Below the pieces are notes generated by a model that made no database searches, was not told the origin of the DNA, and saw only the letters and a program-made list of their open reading frames with translations. The position numbers were made by a program, and so were the translations under genes. This document shows positions 17,685-26,279 of a stretch of DNA of 64,000 nucleotides, piece by piece; position 1 is the stretch's first letter; each line of letters opens with the position of its first letter. Source of the stretch: JADLGL01 sp963732865 (GTDB taxonomy: Bacteria; Pseudomonadota; Alphaproteobacteria; Rhizobiales; Kaistiaceae); assembly GCA_963732865.1 (NCBI GenBank), contig CAVTBC010000001.1, positions 682,001-746,000 of the forward strand. Direction: 5' to 3'.

Positions 17685-18719
17685 TTAGGCGGGGCTAGCC
17701 GCGTCGCGAAACGAGATCAGCCGCTTGCGGTGCTCATCCCAAAGGGCGAGGCGAACGGTGCGAAAGCTCTGCAACAGCGTCAGGCGGCCGCGGCTGCGAA
17801 GCTCGGGGAAATCGCGAAGGATCTGACCGAGCCGATAGTACGGAACGCGGCTCGCCAAATGGTGGACGTGGTGGATGCCGATATTCGCCGTGAACCAGCG
17901 CAACACCGACGGCAGGTCATAGTGAGAGGAGCCTTCGAGCGCGCCGTTCTGAAACGCCCACTCCTCGTCGTGCTCCCAATAGGTTTCCTCGAATTGGTGC
18001 TGCACGAAGAAGAGCCAAACACCAGCCGCGCCGGCAAGAAGCGTGATGGGCAGCTGCACCAGGAGAAACGGCCCGAGGCCGACGGTCCAAATGAGCAGCC
18101 CGGCAATGACGATGATCGCCGCATTCGTGGCCATCGTGCTCAGCCATGGCTCCGCACCGCCGCGCATCATACCGACCGGCAGGCGGTGTTTGAGGACGAA
18201 GGTGATGCCCGGCCCCAATCCAAACAGGAATATCGGATTGCGGTAGAGCCGGTAGCCGATACGGCGCCATCTTGGCAGCGCCCGATATTCGGCAACCGTC
18301 AGGGTGGAGACGTCGCCCATGCCGCGCTGGTCGAGATTGCCGGCGGTGGCGTGGTGGACGGCGTGCGTCCGGCGCCAATAGTCATATGGGGTTAGCGTCA
18401 GGACGCCGATGACCCGCCCAATCCAATTGTTGAGACGGCGGGTTCGGAAGAATGAGCCGTGGCCGCAGTCATGCTGGATCATGAACAGGCGAACCAGGAA
18501 CGCCGCGGCGGGGAACGCAAAGAAGACGCCCCACCACTGCCCGAGGGCGACTGTCGCCAGGCCCAACCCCCAAAACAGAAGGAAGGGCCCGGCCGTGATG
18601 ATGAGCTCGACTGTGCTTCGCAGCCAGTTTGGCTCACGATAGGCGGAGAGTGCCTTCACCCAGTTTCGTTCGCCCTTCGGTCCGACGTCCGGATTTTGGC
18701 CCATCAGGCAAGGAGCCAT
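17685..18719 (-). CDS. Membrane fatty acid desaturase
   Basis: The 344-residue di-iron membrane enzyme has the three histidine boxes: HDCGHGSFF, HAVHHATAG and HVHHL, set among four hydrophobic spans. It would introduce a double bond into an acyl chain of lipids, using electrons from an external donor. The gene begins inside the last codons of the DEAD-box helicase gene (16-base overlap), so the two are cotranscribed. Both are associated with cold adaptation in many bacteria, which is suggestive only. Some relatives act on carotenoids or are fatty acid hydroxylases. Confidence 0.88.
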   Translation of the reverse strand: MAPCLMGQNPDVGPKGERNWVKALSAYREPNWLRSTVELIITAGPFLLFWGLGLATVALGQWWGVFFAFPAAAFLVRLFMIQHDCGHGSFFRTRRLNNWIGRVIGVLTLTPYDYWRRTHAVHHATAGNLDQRGMGDVSTLTVAEYRALPRWRRIGYRLYRNPIFLFGLGPGITFVLKHRLPVGMMRGGAEPWLSTMATNAAIIVIAGLLIWTVGLGPFLLVQLPITLLAGAAGVWLFFVQHQFEETYWEHDEEWAFQNGALEGSSHYDLPSVLRWFTANIGIHHVHHLASRVPYYRLGQILRDFPELRSRGRLTLLQSFRTVRLALWDEHRKRLISFRDAASPA

Positions 18720-20068
18720 TTCGGCAGCGCGTTGCCGCCTTCGGCATTTGCCGCGGCGGGCCGGCGACGCCGGCTGCGGCCGGGCGCTGACGACGTCTTG
18801 GCGCGAGGTTGCTGATTATTCGAGCGCGGACGGCCATCCTTGGCCCGCGGCGAACTGATCTTCGCCCTCCGCGGCGTCATTGCGTCCGTGGCGGGCGCGC
18901 CGGCATGCGCGTCCTCGGGCGTGTGGCTGGCGCGGCGGGGCACGCTGGTTTCCATCGGCGATATGGTCTGCCGCGTCAGTTTTTCGATGGCGCGGAGATA
19001 GGGCCGCTCGTCATCCGCGCAAAGCGAAATGGCGATGCCGCCGGCGCCGGCACGTGCCGTGCGGCCGATGCGGTGGACGTAGCTCTCCGGTTCGTTGGGA
19101 AGGTCGAAATTGAAGACATGGGTCACGGCCGGCACGTCGATGCCCCGGGCGGCGATATCGGTGGCGACGAGGACGCGGACCCTGCCGCTGCGGAAACCGG
19201 CCAGGGCCTTCTCCCGCTGGGCTTGCGTCTTGTTGCCGTGGATCGCCTGAGCGGGGACGCCGTCCTTTTCGAGGCCGCGGACGACACGGTCGGCGCCGCG
19301 CTTGGTGCGCGTGAAGACTAGTGTGCGTTCAACCGCGGGCTTGCCGAGCATCTCCGTCAGGACGGGCAGTTTCTGGCCGGCCGGAACAAAGATGACATGC
19401 TGCTCGACGCGGTCCGACGTCTTGGCGGCCGGGGTAACGGCGACGGTGACGGGATTGTTGAGGAGCGCCTTGGTCAGGGCGGCAATCGGGCCGGGCATCG
19501 TCGCGGAAAAGAACAGGCTCTGCCGGGTTGCGGGAAGCTTATCGGCAATGCGACGGATGGCCTGGACGAAGCCCATGTCCAGCATACGGTCGGCCTCATC
19601 AAGGACCAGAACTTCGGTCTCGGCGAGCCGGACGGCGCCGGAGCGCATGAGGTCCTCCAGGCGTCCCGGCGTGGCGATCAGGACGTCGACGCCATCGGCG
19701 AGAGAACGGATCTGGGCGCTGATGGAGACGCCGCCAATGGCAATGGCGGTGCGAAGGTTCAGGTGCCGACCGTAGGCGACAAAGCGCTCGCGGATCTGGC
19801 TGGACAATTCGCGTGTCGGGCTCAGGACCAGGACGCGGCAGCCGCGCGGCTTGGCGCGAGCTTCCGGGGACATGGCAAGGCGATGCAGGATCGGAAGCGC
19901 AAAGGCGGCGGTCTTGCCGGTGCCTGTCTGGGCGATGCCGATAAGATCGCGGCCCTGGAGCACGATCGGAATGGCTTGAGATTGGATCGGAGTGGGAGTG
20001 GCATGGCCTTCGCTAGCGAGCGCCTTTTCGATGGGCGCCGCGAGGCCGAGTTCGGAGAAGGAATTCAT
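18704..20068 (-). CDS. DEAD-box ATP-dependent RNA helicase
   Basis: I start it at 20068 (MNSFSELGLAAPI), which has the Q-motif (TPTPIQSQAIP) at the proper distance; upstream in-frame codons are not helicase-like. The 454-residue protein has AQTGTGKT at 46-53, the DEAD box at 157-160, SAT in FFSATMPG, VATDIAARGIDVP and HRIGRTARAG. The C-terminal 80 residues are low-complexity and basic (RPRSNNQQPRAK, RSRRRRPAAAN), like RhlE-type enzymes that remodel rRNA. The C-terminus overlaps the desaturase start. Confidence 0.93.
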   Translation of the reverse strand: MNSFSELGLAAPIEKALASEGHATPTPIQSQAIPIVLQGRDLIGIAQTGTGKTAAFALPILHRLAMSPEARAKPRGCRVLVLSPTRELSSQIRERFVAYGRHLNLRTAIAIGGVSISAQIRSLADGVDVLIATPGRLEDLMRSGAVRLAETEVLVLDEADRMLDMGFVQAIRRIADKLPATRQSLFFSATMPGPIAALTKALLNNPVTVAVTPAAKTSDRVEQHVIFVPAGQKLPVLTEMLGKPAVERTLVFTRTKRGADRVVRGLEKDGVPAQAIHGNKTQAQREKALAGFRSGRVRVLVATDIAARGIDVPAVTHVFNFDLPNEPESYVHRIGRTARAGAGGIAISLCADDERPYLRAIEKLTRQTISPMETSVPRRASHTPEDAHAGAPATDAMTPRRAKISSPRAKDGRPRSNNQQPRAKTSSAPGRSRRRRPAAANAEGGNALPKWLLA

Positions 20069-20373
20069 TATTGCTTTCGTTGAGCGATCCTCGGGCGCAA
20101 TACGCCCGTCGACCGCCACTGGGAAGAGAACCCAGCGTGACAAGGTGCTCAGAGGATTTGGGAGGCAGGCCCGGCGAAAAGTAGAAATCGGCCAGTTCAC
20201 GCACTGCTTTTGATATGATGGTGTAGATCGGGGCGAAAAACAATGGGCGGCGCAAAATTTTGTTGGCAACCCGCCTTAAATATTTCGCTGATAACCTCTA
20301 AATATATGACATCGGCCGGCTGTACCTTTCCCGTCGCGAAGCCAGCTGCCGCCCCTTGATGACCGGAACGCCG
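20069..20373. other. 305-base leader region upstream of the DEAD-box helicase gene
   Basis: No gene is seen. Read as helicase leader (minus strand) it can form short stems, for example CGGGCG/CGCCCG near 20098-20114 and CTGGG/CCCAG near 20119-20135. Cold-inducible helicases often have long structured leaders, so this may be regulatory, but I cannot identify a known element. Confidence 0.3.
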
Positions 20374-20601
20374 ATGACCGACAAGACCGATCCCAACGCC
20401 CCGACATCCGCTGCCAGGCGGCTTCGTCTTGAGCAGTTCGCCCGCGACGCGGAAAGAGCAAGGGATGAATATGATTCTGTCGGCCGCACAATCGACGAGC
20501 GAACGGCGCTGCTGCGCGAACAGCGTCTGGCGCGCGAGGCTGCCGAGCGTTCCGCCGGCAAGCCGGCCGCGCGGAAGAAGGCAGTCCGCAAGAGCAAGTA
20601 G
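20374..20601 (+). CDS. Small charged protein of unknown function
   Basis: The 75-residue product starts MTDKTDPNAPTSAARRLRLE and is predicted to be almost entirely helical, with many Arg, Glu and Ala residues (FARDAERARDEYD, TALLREQRLAREAAERSAG) and a Lys-rich tail (ARKKAVRKSK). It could be a coiled-coil or nucleic-acid-binding peptide. No family was recognised and the ribosome site is weak, so the call rests on codon structure and the lack of any competing gene on the opposite strand. Confidence 0.45.
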   Translation: MTDKTDPNAPTSAARRLRLEQFARDAERARDEYDSVGRTIDERTALLREQRLAREAAERSAGKPAARKKAVRKSK

Positions 20602-20730
20602 CGGGCCTCCGGCCGGCGCTTAGCCTCAACATCATACTCCTGTCGCGCCGCCAGCGCGGGTTGCTTTCGACTGCCGTATTCCAACAAATTGGCTCGAAGT
20701 CTGAACCCGTTCGAACGCATCCATGCGACA

Positions 20731-20761
20731 AAAAGAAATGGGCCGCCCGAGGGCGGCCCAT
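20731..20761 (-). terminator. Rho-independent terminator of the beta/gamma-crystallin gene
   Basis: On the minus strand ATGGGCCGCCC (20761-20751) pairs with GGGCGGCCCAT (20748-20738) around a very short loop, and TTTCTTTTT follows. It lies 23 bases past the stop of the 20784-21656 gene, so it ends that single-gene transcript. Confidence 0.85.
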
Positions 20762-20783
20762 CACCGTTTTTGATGCGAGGCCG

Positions 20784-21656
20784 CTAGGCGACAACCCGCA
20801 GCGAGGATATCTCCCCGTCCCAGCCGCCATAGAGAGCCGGGAGGCTCGCCGTCACTGTCGTGCATTGACCGGAGCGGCTTTCGCCGGAACAGACCTCGAC
20901 CGACAGGCCGATTGGCACCTGGATGGAACGGATCCGGCCGTCCCAGGCGCCGAGCGTGTTCACGACGCCACCTGCGGCAACGCAGAACGAACTGCCGGTG
21001 AAGTTCACCCCCGAGAAGAAGCAGACCTGGGGACCGCCAGCGTCAGCGATGAGCCCAAGCGGTGTGTTGCCGGCGTTCGCACCGGTTCCGCCGCCGATCG
21101 CGCCGAGGCCACCACCACCGCCAGTGCCGCCGGTGCCACCACCGCCGCCAATGCCGCCACCGCCGCCACCACCACCGCCGCCGATAGTCGGACCACCGGG
21201 GCTGCCAGGATCGGGATTGCCCGGGTCAGGGGTCGGAGTGGTGGTGTCGGCGGGGCAATTGCCGACATTGATAAGACCGCCGGCGCCAAGGCAGAGGCCG
21301 ACATCAGCGCCATTATCCGTGTTGGTGTTGATGTTGACGTCAACACCGCCGTCGCCGCCGACATTGAGCCCAAGGTCATTGTTACCACCGGCGACATTGG
21401 CACCGGTCGTCGTGTCGAGGCCGGTGCCCGCCGTCGTGTCGTCAAGCGTGTTGCCGATTGTGTCGACGGCGTCGTTCACTGTGTTCTGGACAGGATCAAC
21501 GACGTCATTCACGGCGCTCTCAGCCGGATCGACGACGTCGTTGGCGGCGCTCACGACAGTGTCGACGAGGTCGCCGAGACCGCCGAACTGGGCAAAGGCG
21601 AATGTCGGGAAAGCAACCGCAGCCGCCGTTAGTGCCAGCACTTTGATTGTACGCAT
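20784..21656 (-). CDS. Secreted protein with Gly-rich linker and C-terminal beta/gamma-crystallin domain
   Basis: I start it at 21656 because AGGAGG lies eight bases upstream and a signal peptide follows (MRTIKVLALTAAAVAFPTFAFA). Of the 290 residues, 24-85 hold short repeats of the type NDVVDP, then an Asn/Asp/Gly-rich part, then a low-complexity poly-Gly linker (about 160-200). The last 80 residues are two Greek-key motifs (VCFFSGVNFTGSSFCV...WDGRIRSIQV and VEVCSGESRSGQCTTV...WDGEISSLRV) of the beta/gamma-crystallin type. Such domains can bind calcium, but the usual N/D-N/D-x-x-S/T-S site is only partly met. It is monocistronic with its own terminator. Confidence 0.75.
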   Translation of the reverse strand: MRTIKVLALTAAAVAFPTFAFAQFGGLGDLVDTVVSAANDVVDPAESAVNDVVDPVQNTVNDAVDTIGNTLDDTTAGTGLDTTTGANVAGGNNDLGLNVGGDGGVDVNINTNTDNGADVGLCLGAGGLINVGNCPADTTTPTPDPGNPDPGSPGGPTIGGGGGGGGGGIGGGGGTGGTGGGGGLGAIGGGTGANAGNTPLGLIADAGGPQVCFFSGVNFTGSSFCVAAGGVVNTLGAWDGRIRSIQVPIGLSVEVCSGESRSGQCTTVTASLPALYGGWDGEISSLRVVA

Positions 21657-22104
21657 TATTCGAACCTCCTCAGAGATCTGGTATCGAGACATTCTAAGCC
21701 AGTCAGAGCACATTACGATTTGTTGCCTGACATTTTGTTGACCTATATTTCCAATTGTAATCAACCATCTCTCTGTCTATTTTCGTCTTGGCTTTCCACT
21801 TGGATTTATATTTGACACTATTTTCGTTTCAACCTGCGCCGCTCAAAATCCGAAGGGTTCCCCGAACTTTTCGAGGCTTCGAACCGTCGCCCGCTTTGGT
21901 TGTTCCCGTCGTACTTCGGCCACGTTACGATTGTTTTTTTCAAATCGGTCAGATTGAACGTAACCCGGGAATGGCTCGATAATGCAGCTCAAGATTGCGT
22001 CGTCGGTTGTACCGGCTGGAATGCAACGGCGATTGACGGGATCGACTCTGGACGGCTAGTCCCAACGTGACGTCCGAATACCCTGGGAACGGGCTGGTGG
22101 CCCC
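21657..22104. other. 448-base AT-richer intergenic region
   Basis: This stretch lies between the divergent crystallin-domain gene and the oxidoreductase gene. It is noticeably richer in A and T than its neighbours, which fits promoter DNA or older acquired DNA. I see no gene, RNA or clear repeat in it. Short plus-strand open frames here lack codon structure. Confidence 0.4.
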
Positions 22105-23565
22105 ATGAACGGCTCCAAGCGGGACGATCGCCGATGGTCGTTCCGTCCGGCAGCGCCGGCGCTGGCCGTGCTCTACAGCGTCATTCTCGCGGCGCCGCTG
22201 GCGATCGCCTGGGCGAGCGGCATCAATCCGCTCGACAGCTGGGGCGAAGCGACGAGCGCCACCGGGCTCGTCGGCGCCACGATGCTGATGCTCCAATTCG
22301 TTACCAGCGGGCGCTACGAGGCGCTGTCGGGAAGGGTCGGCATCGACGTCACCATGGCCTTCCACAAATGGGCGGCGCGCATCCTGCTCGTGGTAGTCAT
22401 CCTCCACCCGCTATTGTTTCAGTTTCCGATCTCGTTCGACCGGCTCGACGTATTCTTCTCGCGGGTCGGTCATATGCTGGTGATGCCGCGCTATCTCTCG
22501 GGCACGGTCGCGCTCTGCTTCGTCTTTGTCGTCGTCATATTGGCGCTGCTGCGAAATCGGCTCCCGATTCCGCATGAGATCTGGCGCGCGAGCCATGGCC
22601 TCATGGTGCTGGCGACGGCGTGGATCGTGGCGATGCATGCGACCGGAGTGGGCACCTATTCCAAAACCGGCGTCCTCAGCGTGCTGTGGCCAGCCCTTGC
22701 CGTTGTCGTCAGCGCTCTGCTTCTCGGCGTTCATCTCATCAAGAGCTACCGCATGCGCCATCAGCGGTGGCGGGTCGTTTCCAACCGCAAGGCGGCGGAT
22801 CGGCTGTGGGAGCTGGTCATCGGGCCCGATGGCGCCCACCGCCTGAACTTCACCGCCGGCCAGTTCGCCTGGATCACGTTCGCCCCGCGCCGGCTGTTGC
22901 TGCTCGACCATCCGTTCTCAATCGCTTCAAGCCCGTTGGATGGCGACAGGCTCCGCTTCGTCATCAAGGAATCAGGCGATTTCACCAAGCATATTGGCGA
23001 GATCGAACCGGGTCGGCAGGTCGGAATCGACGGGCCGCATGGGTCGTTCACGCTCGCCGACCACGACGCGGACGCGGTCATTCTCATCGCCGGCGGCGTC
23101 GGCGTCGCCCCCATCCTGGGCCTGCTGCGCGATCTCCAGGCGCGACGGGACCGGCGGCCGGTGCGCTTCATCTATGCCGGCGGAACGCCGGCCTCGATGA
23201 TCGACCCGAAAGAGATCCTCGCCGCAGCCCCGGACCTCGATATCAAGACGCAATTCCTGGCGCAGCAGGCGGATGAGAGTTGGCCCTATCTGACCGGCCT
23301 CGTCGGTGACGAGGTGCTGGATGCAGCGTTCGACGGGCTCGATCCGGCGCGCACGGCCGTGATGATGTGCGGGCCGGGCGTGATGACGGCGCTGATCGCA
23401 GACAAGGTGAAGGCCCGCGGCGTGCCGCTTCATCTCATCCATTATGAGCGATTTGACTATTCGGGCGGCCACCGCTCGCGAAAGGACTGGCTGATCACCG
23501 TCTCCTTCTGGGCCATGGCGCTGGTCGTGCTTGCAATCGGCACGGTGTTTGCTTTGCGCAATTAA
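22105..23565 (+). CDS. Ferric-reductase-like membrane oxidoreductase with FAD/NAD(P)H domain
   Basis: The N-terminal 215 residues hold about six membrane spans with histidines suited to haem (FHKWAARILLVVVILHPL and WRASHGLMVLATAWIVAMHAT). The rest is a ferredoxin-reductase module: an FAD motif DHPFSIASSP, the NAD(P) loop ILIAGGVGVAPILGLL, and MMCGPGVMTALIA. A last hydrophobic helix ends the protein. It moves electrons from NAD(P)H across or into the membrane. Its acceptor (ferric chelate, quinone or oxygen) is unknown. The gene stands alone, read toward 23.6 kb. Confidence 0.85.
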   Translation: MNGSKRDDRRWSFRPAAPALAVLYSVILAAPLAIAWASGINPLDSWGEATSATGLVGATMLMLQFVTSGRYEALSGRVGIDVTMAFHKWAARILLVVVILHPLLFQFPISFDRLDVFFSRVGHMLVMPRYLSGTVALCFVFVVVILALLRNRLPIPHEIWRASHGLMVLATAWIVAMHATGVGTYSKTGVLSVLWPALAVVVSALLLGVHLIKSYRMRHQRWRVVSNRKAADRLWELVIGPDGAHRLNFTAGQFAWITFAPRRLLLLDHPFSIASSPLDGDRLRFVIKESGDFTKHIGEIEPGRQVGIDGPHGSFTLADHDADAVILIAGGVGVAPILGLLRDLQARRDRRPVRFIYAGGTPASMIDPKEILAAAPDLDIKTQFLAQQADESWPYLTGLVGDEVLDAAFDGLDPARTAVMMCGPGVMTALIADKVKARGVPLHLIHYERFDYSGGHRSRKDWLITVSFWAMALVVLAIGTVFALRN

Positions 23566-23647
23566 CGTCCGGGCAATGATGTAGATCAAAGTCGTTTGGC
23601 GGCGCCCGGAGATATTGCAACATAAGCTGCAACAGGCGACAGGCCGG

Positions 23648-23920
23648 ATGAGCGCTACGCACACAGCCTTGGAGTTCGACGGGGAGGCCGTCGGTGATCT
23701 GATCACCATCGGCAATTGCGTGACGCTGTTCGCGGTACGGCGCGAACTGGCCGACCTTGATGGCGCAATCTTCCGCTCCGTCGGAGAGGCTCGGCAGGCC
23801 GTCGCGAAACATCTCGGCAACAGCCCATCCGCTGGCACGTTTCACTTGCGACGCGAGCCGGTAAGCCGCCGCGCGTCGTTCTTCGGCGTCGCGACGATGC
23901 GGCGCGGCGAGGATTCCTAG
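23648..23920 (+). CDS. Small protein of unknown function
   Basis: Ninety residues, beginning MSATHTALEFDGEAVGD. The middle, NCVTLFAVRRELADLDGAIF followed by RSVGEARQAVAKHLG, has a strand-then-helix pattern as seen in short alphaproteobacterial hypothetical proteins. It overlaps the convergent amidohydrolase gene by four bases. Evidence is codon structure and position, not a recognised family. Confidence 0.45.
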   Translation: MSATHTALEFDGEAVGDLITIGNCVTLFAVRRELADLDGAIFRSVGEARQAVAKHLGNSPSAGTFHLRREPVSRRASFFGVATMRRGEDS

Positions 23921-25524
23921 GCCAGGCCGTCCGCCTCCAGCGCGGCGACCGATCCATCGCTGCGCGGGTCGGCGGCGCCGGTAAGCCCGCCATCCTTGTC
24001 CCGTACGATCGCGCCGGCGTGTCCCATCTGATGATTGCGGCGCGGGACTCTGATGACGTCATGGCCGGCCTGCGCCAAGGCCGCGATGGCCGCCTCCCCC
24101 AAATCGTCCTCGACCCGCAGCTTGGTCGCGTCCTCGCCATAGAAGCGTGACAACAGCCAGCGCGGCGCCGCCACGGATGCCTGCAGATCTTGCCCGAAAA
24201 ATGCGTAGCGACTGAACAGGGCCGCCTGGAATTGCGGCTGCCCGTCGCCACCCATCGTGCCGTAGACCATGCGGCGTCCATCGGCGAAATCCGCCATGGC
24301 GGGGTTGAGTGTGTGGAACGGCAGGCGCCGTGGCCCGACGAAGCGGTGGCTGCGCGGATCGAGTGAAAAGGCGGCGCCTCGGTTCTGCCAGAGGATGCCG
24401 GTTTCGGGCAGCACGACGCCCGATCCGAACTTCAGGAAGACGCTCTGGATCATGCTGACCATGCGGCCTTCGCTGTCGGCCGTGCCCAGCCACACGGTAT
24501 CGCCGTCGCCGGGCTTGGCCTGCCAGTCGGAGGCGCGATCCATGTCGATCCCGGCCGCCTCGGCATCGAGCCAGTGCGGATCGAGATAGGCGAGAGGGCC
24601 GGCGGTCATGGTCCGCGGGTCGGTGACGATGGCGTCGCGCACGGCGAAGGCGCGCTTGGTGGCTTCTACGAGGCCATGGATATGGCCGAAGCTCTCCGCC
24701 GCGCCGAGCTCAAGGCGCTTAGCCAGCGCAAGAATGATCAGCGACGCCAGCCCTTGCGTCGGCGGCGGATGATTGTAGAGGCGCAGCCCATCCAGCTTCA
24801 GAGAAAGCGGCGTCACGCATTCGGCGCGGTAGTCTTCCAGATCGCGGCTCGTCAGCGGCAGGCCGCAGGCCTCGAAGTCGGCACTGATCGCCGCAGCCAG
24901 ACGCCCACGATAGAAGCCGTCCAGCCCGTCTTCGACCAGCAGGCGAAGGGACCGCGCGAGCGCCGGCTGCTTCAGGATCGAGTTGGCGGGGGTCGGCGCG
25001 CCGCCCGGACCGAGGAAGTGGTCGGCAAAGCCGGGATAGGCGCTGAGCAATCCGCCATGGGTGCTGCTCACCTCCGCCTGGAAGGCGCTCACGGGATAGC
25101 CGTCTTCGGCGTAGTAGATCGCCTCGCTCAACAGCTGTGCCAAAGGCGCGCGGCCGCCCCAGCGCCGTGACCATTCCAGCGCCAGCCGCCAGCCGTCGAC
25201 CGTGCCGGCGACGGTATTCGCCGAGAGCGGGCCGCGCCCCGGCGGCGCGTCGGCATCGGGGAAGATGGCGGCCACCACGCGCTCACCGCTGAAGCCGCAG
25301 GCGCTGATAGCGGTCGGCCGCTTGCCCGGCTCGGAAATCAGCCAGAAGCTATCGCCGCCTATTCCGTTCATGTGCGGATAGACGACGGCAAGCGCAGCGG
25401 CGGTTGCCACCGCCGCCTCGATGGCGTTGCCGCCGTCCTTCAGGATGCGGAGGCCGGCTTCGCTGGCAAGATGATGGGGCGATGTCACCATCGCGCGCCG
25501 AGGGAGGGCAATGGCGTTTGTCAT
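23917..25524 (-). CDS. Gamma-glutamyltransferase-family N-terminal nucleophile amidohydrolase
   Basis: The 535-residue protein follows the GGT layout: MVTSPHHLASEAGLRILKDGGNAIEAAVA at the start and the self-cleaving catalytic Thr343 in the GDTVWLGTADSEG stretch, with SMIQSVFLKFGSG after it. A DTV-type nucleophile is found in GGT relatives that hydrolyse small amides, such as oxamate amidohydrolase (HpxW), so this is probably not a glutathione enzyme. No signal peptide is seen, which agrees with a cytoplasmic role. It neighbours an amidase and a cysteine hydrolase, fitting a nitrogen-salvage route. A palindromic operator lies 14 bases before the start. Confidence 0.85.
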   Translation of the reverse strand: MTNAIALPRRAMVTSPHHLASEAGLRILKDGGNAIEAAVATAAALAVVYPHMNGIGGDSFWLISEPGKRPTAISACGFSGERVVAAIFPDADAPPGRGPLSANTVAGTVDGWRLALEWSRRWGGRAPLAQLLSEAIYYAEDGYPVSAFQAEVSSTHGGLLSAYPGFADHFLGPGGAPTPANSILKQPALARSLRLLVEDGLDGFYRGRLAAAISADFEACGLPLTSRDLEDYRAECVTPLSLKLDGLRLYNHPPPTQGLASLIILALAKRLELGAAESFGHIHGLVEATKRAFAVRDAIVTDPRTMTAGPLAYLDPHWLDAEAAGIDMDRASDWQAKPGDGDTVWLGTADSEGRMVSMIQSVFLKFGSGVVLPETGILWQNRGAAFSLDPRSHRFVGPRRLPFHTLNPAMADFADGRRMVYGTMGGDGQPQFQAALFSRYAFFGQDLQASVAAPRWLLSRFYGEDATKLRVEDDLGEAAIAALAQAGHDVIRVPRRNHQMGHAGAIVRDKDGGLTGAADPRSDGSVAALEADGLA

Positions 25525-25537
25525 GCCGGATTCATGG

Positions 25538-25551
25538 AGTAAGCGATTACT
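25538..25551. promoter_or_regulatory. Candidate TetR-type operator, copy 1
   Basis: AGTAAGCGATTACT is a perfect 5-bp inverted repeat around GCGA. Read on the minus strand it is AAGTAATCGCTTACT, matching the second copy at 28423-28440 in 12 of the central 14 positions (consensus AARTAATCRCTTAYT). It lies directly upstream of the amidohydrolase start, next to a TetR gene. Confidence 0.55.
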
Positions 25552-25591
25552 TCTCTTGAAAGGGATGGTTCCCCCGACTGCCGTGTCACAG

Positions 25592-26279
25592 TTAGCTCGG
25601 CTTCCGGCTGAAATAGGCGTGGAGCATGCGGTGGGCGTCGTTGCGTCGGGCGGCGCGCCACGCCTTGTCCGACAGATTGCGGTCGAAGATGACGGACAGC
25701 GTGTGGACGTTCGACAGGTGAAACTGACTGAGCGCCACCATCATCACATAGACGCGGAGCGGATCCAGATCGTCGATGAGAACGCCGTCCTGATTGCCGC
25801 GTTCGATCAGGCGGGCAATCATCGACAGAACCGGTGACGACATCTCACGGATCATCGCCGACTTCCGCATGAAGCGCGCCTTCTGCAGATTCTCGTTGGT
25901 CAGCAGGCTGACCAGCGACTGGTTCGAATTCAAAGTGATCGTTCATGAAGTCGAAGAGCTGAACGAGGCCTTCGAGCGGATCGAGATGCTCCACGTCTAG
26001 GCGAAGTTCCTGGGCGCGCAAATTGCCGAGGGCGTCCTCGAGCACGGCGACGTAGAGGCCCGATTTGCTGCCGAAATAATGGTAGATCATGCGCGGATTG
26101 GAGCGCGCCTTTTGCACGATCCGGTCGATCCGCGCGCCGGCAAATCCATGCTGCGCGAACTCGTCCCGCGCGGCGCGCAACAGCCGCTCGCGACTCTCCG
26201 CCGCGTTGCGGCGGCGTTGCGGCGCCGCCGGCTCCGCCGGCGAAATGTCCGTAGCGCTATCGACCAACGCGTCGCTCAA
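25592..26279 (-). pseudogene. TetR/AcrR-family regulator, split by a frameshift
   Basis: From 26279 the frame gives a TetR DNA-binding helix-turn-helix: RERLLRAARDEFAQHGFAGARIDRIVQ, then RMIYHYFGSKSGLYVAVLED. It runs through FDFMNDHF, then loses the frame near 25930 and ends at 25845. The ligand-binding half (NSNQSLVSLLTNENLQKARF to a stop at 25592) is intact in the next frame. Removing one G at about 25931 restores a 228-residue protein whose spacing fits relatives exactly. It overlaps the amidase gene by four bases and probably controls the flanking operons through the AARTAATCRCTTAYT sites. Confidence 0.75.
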
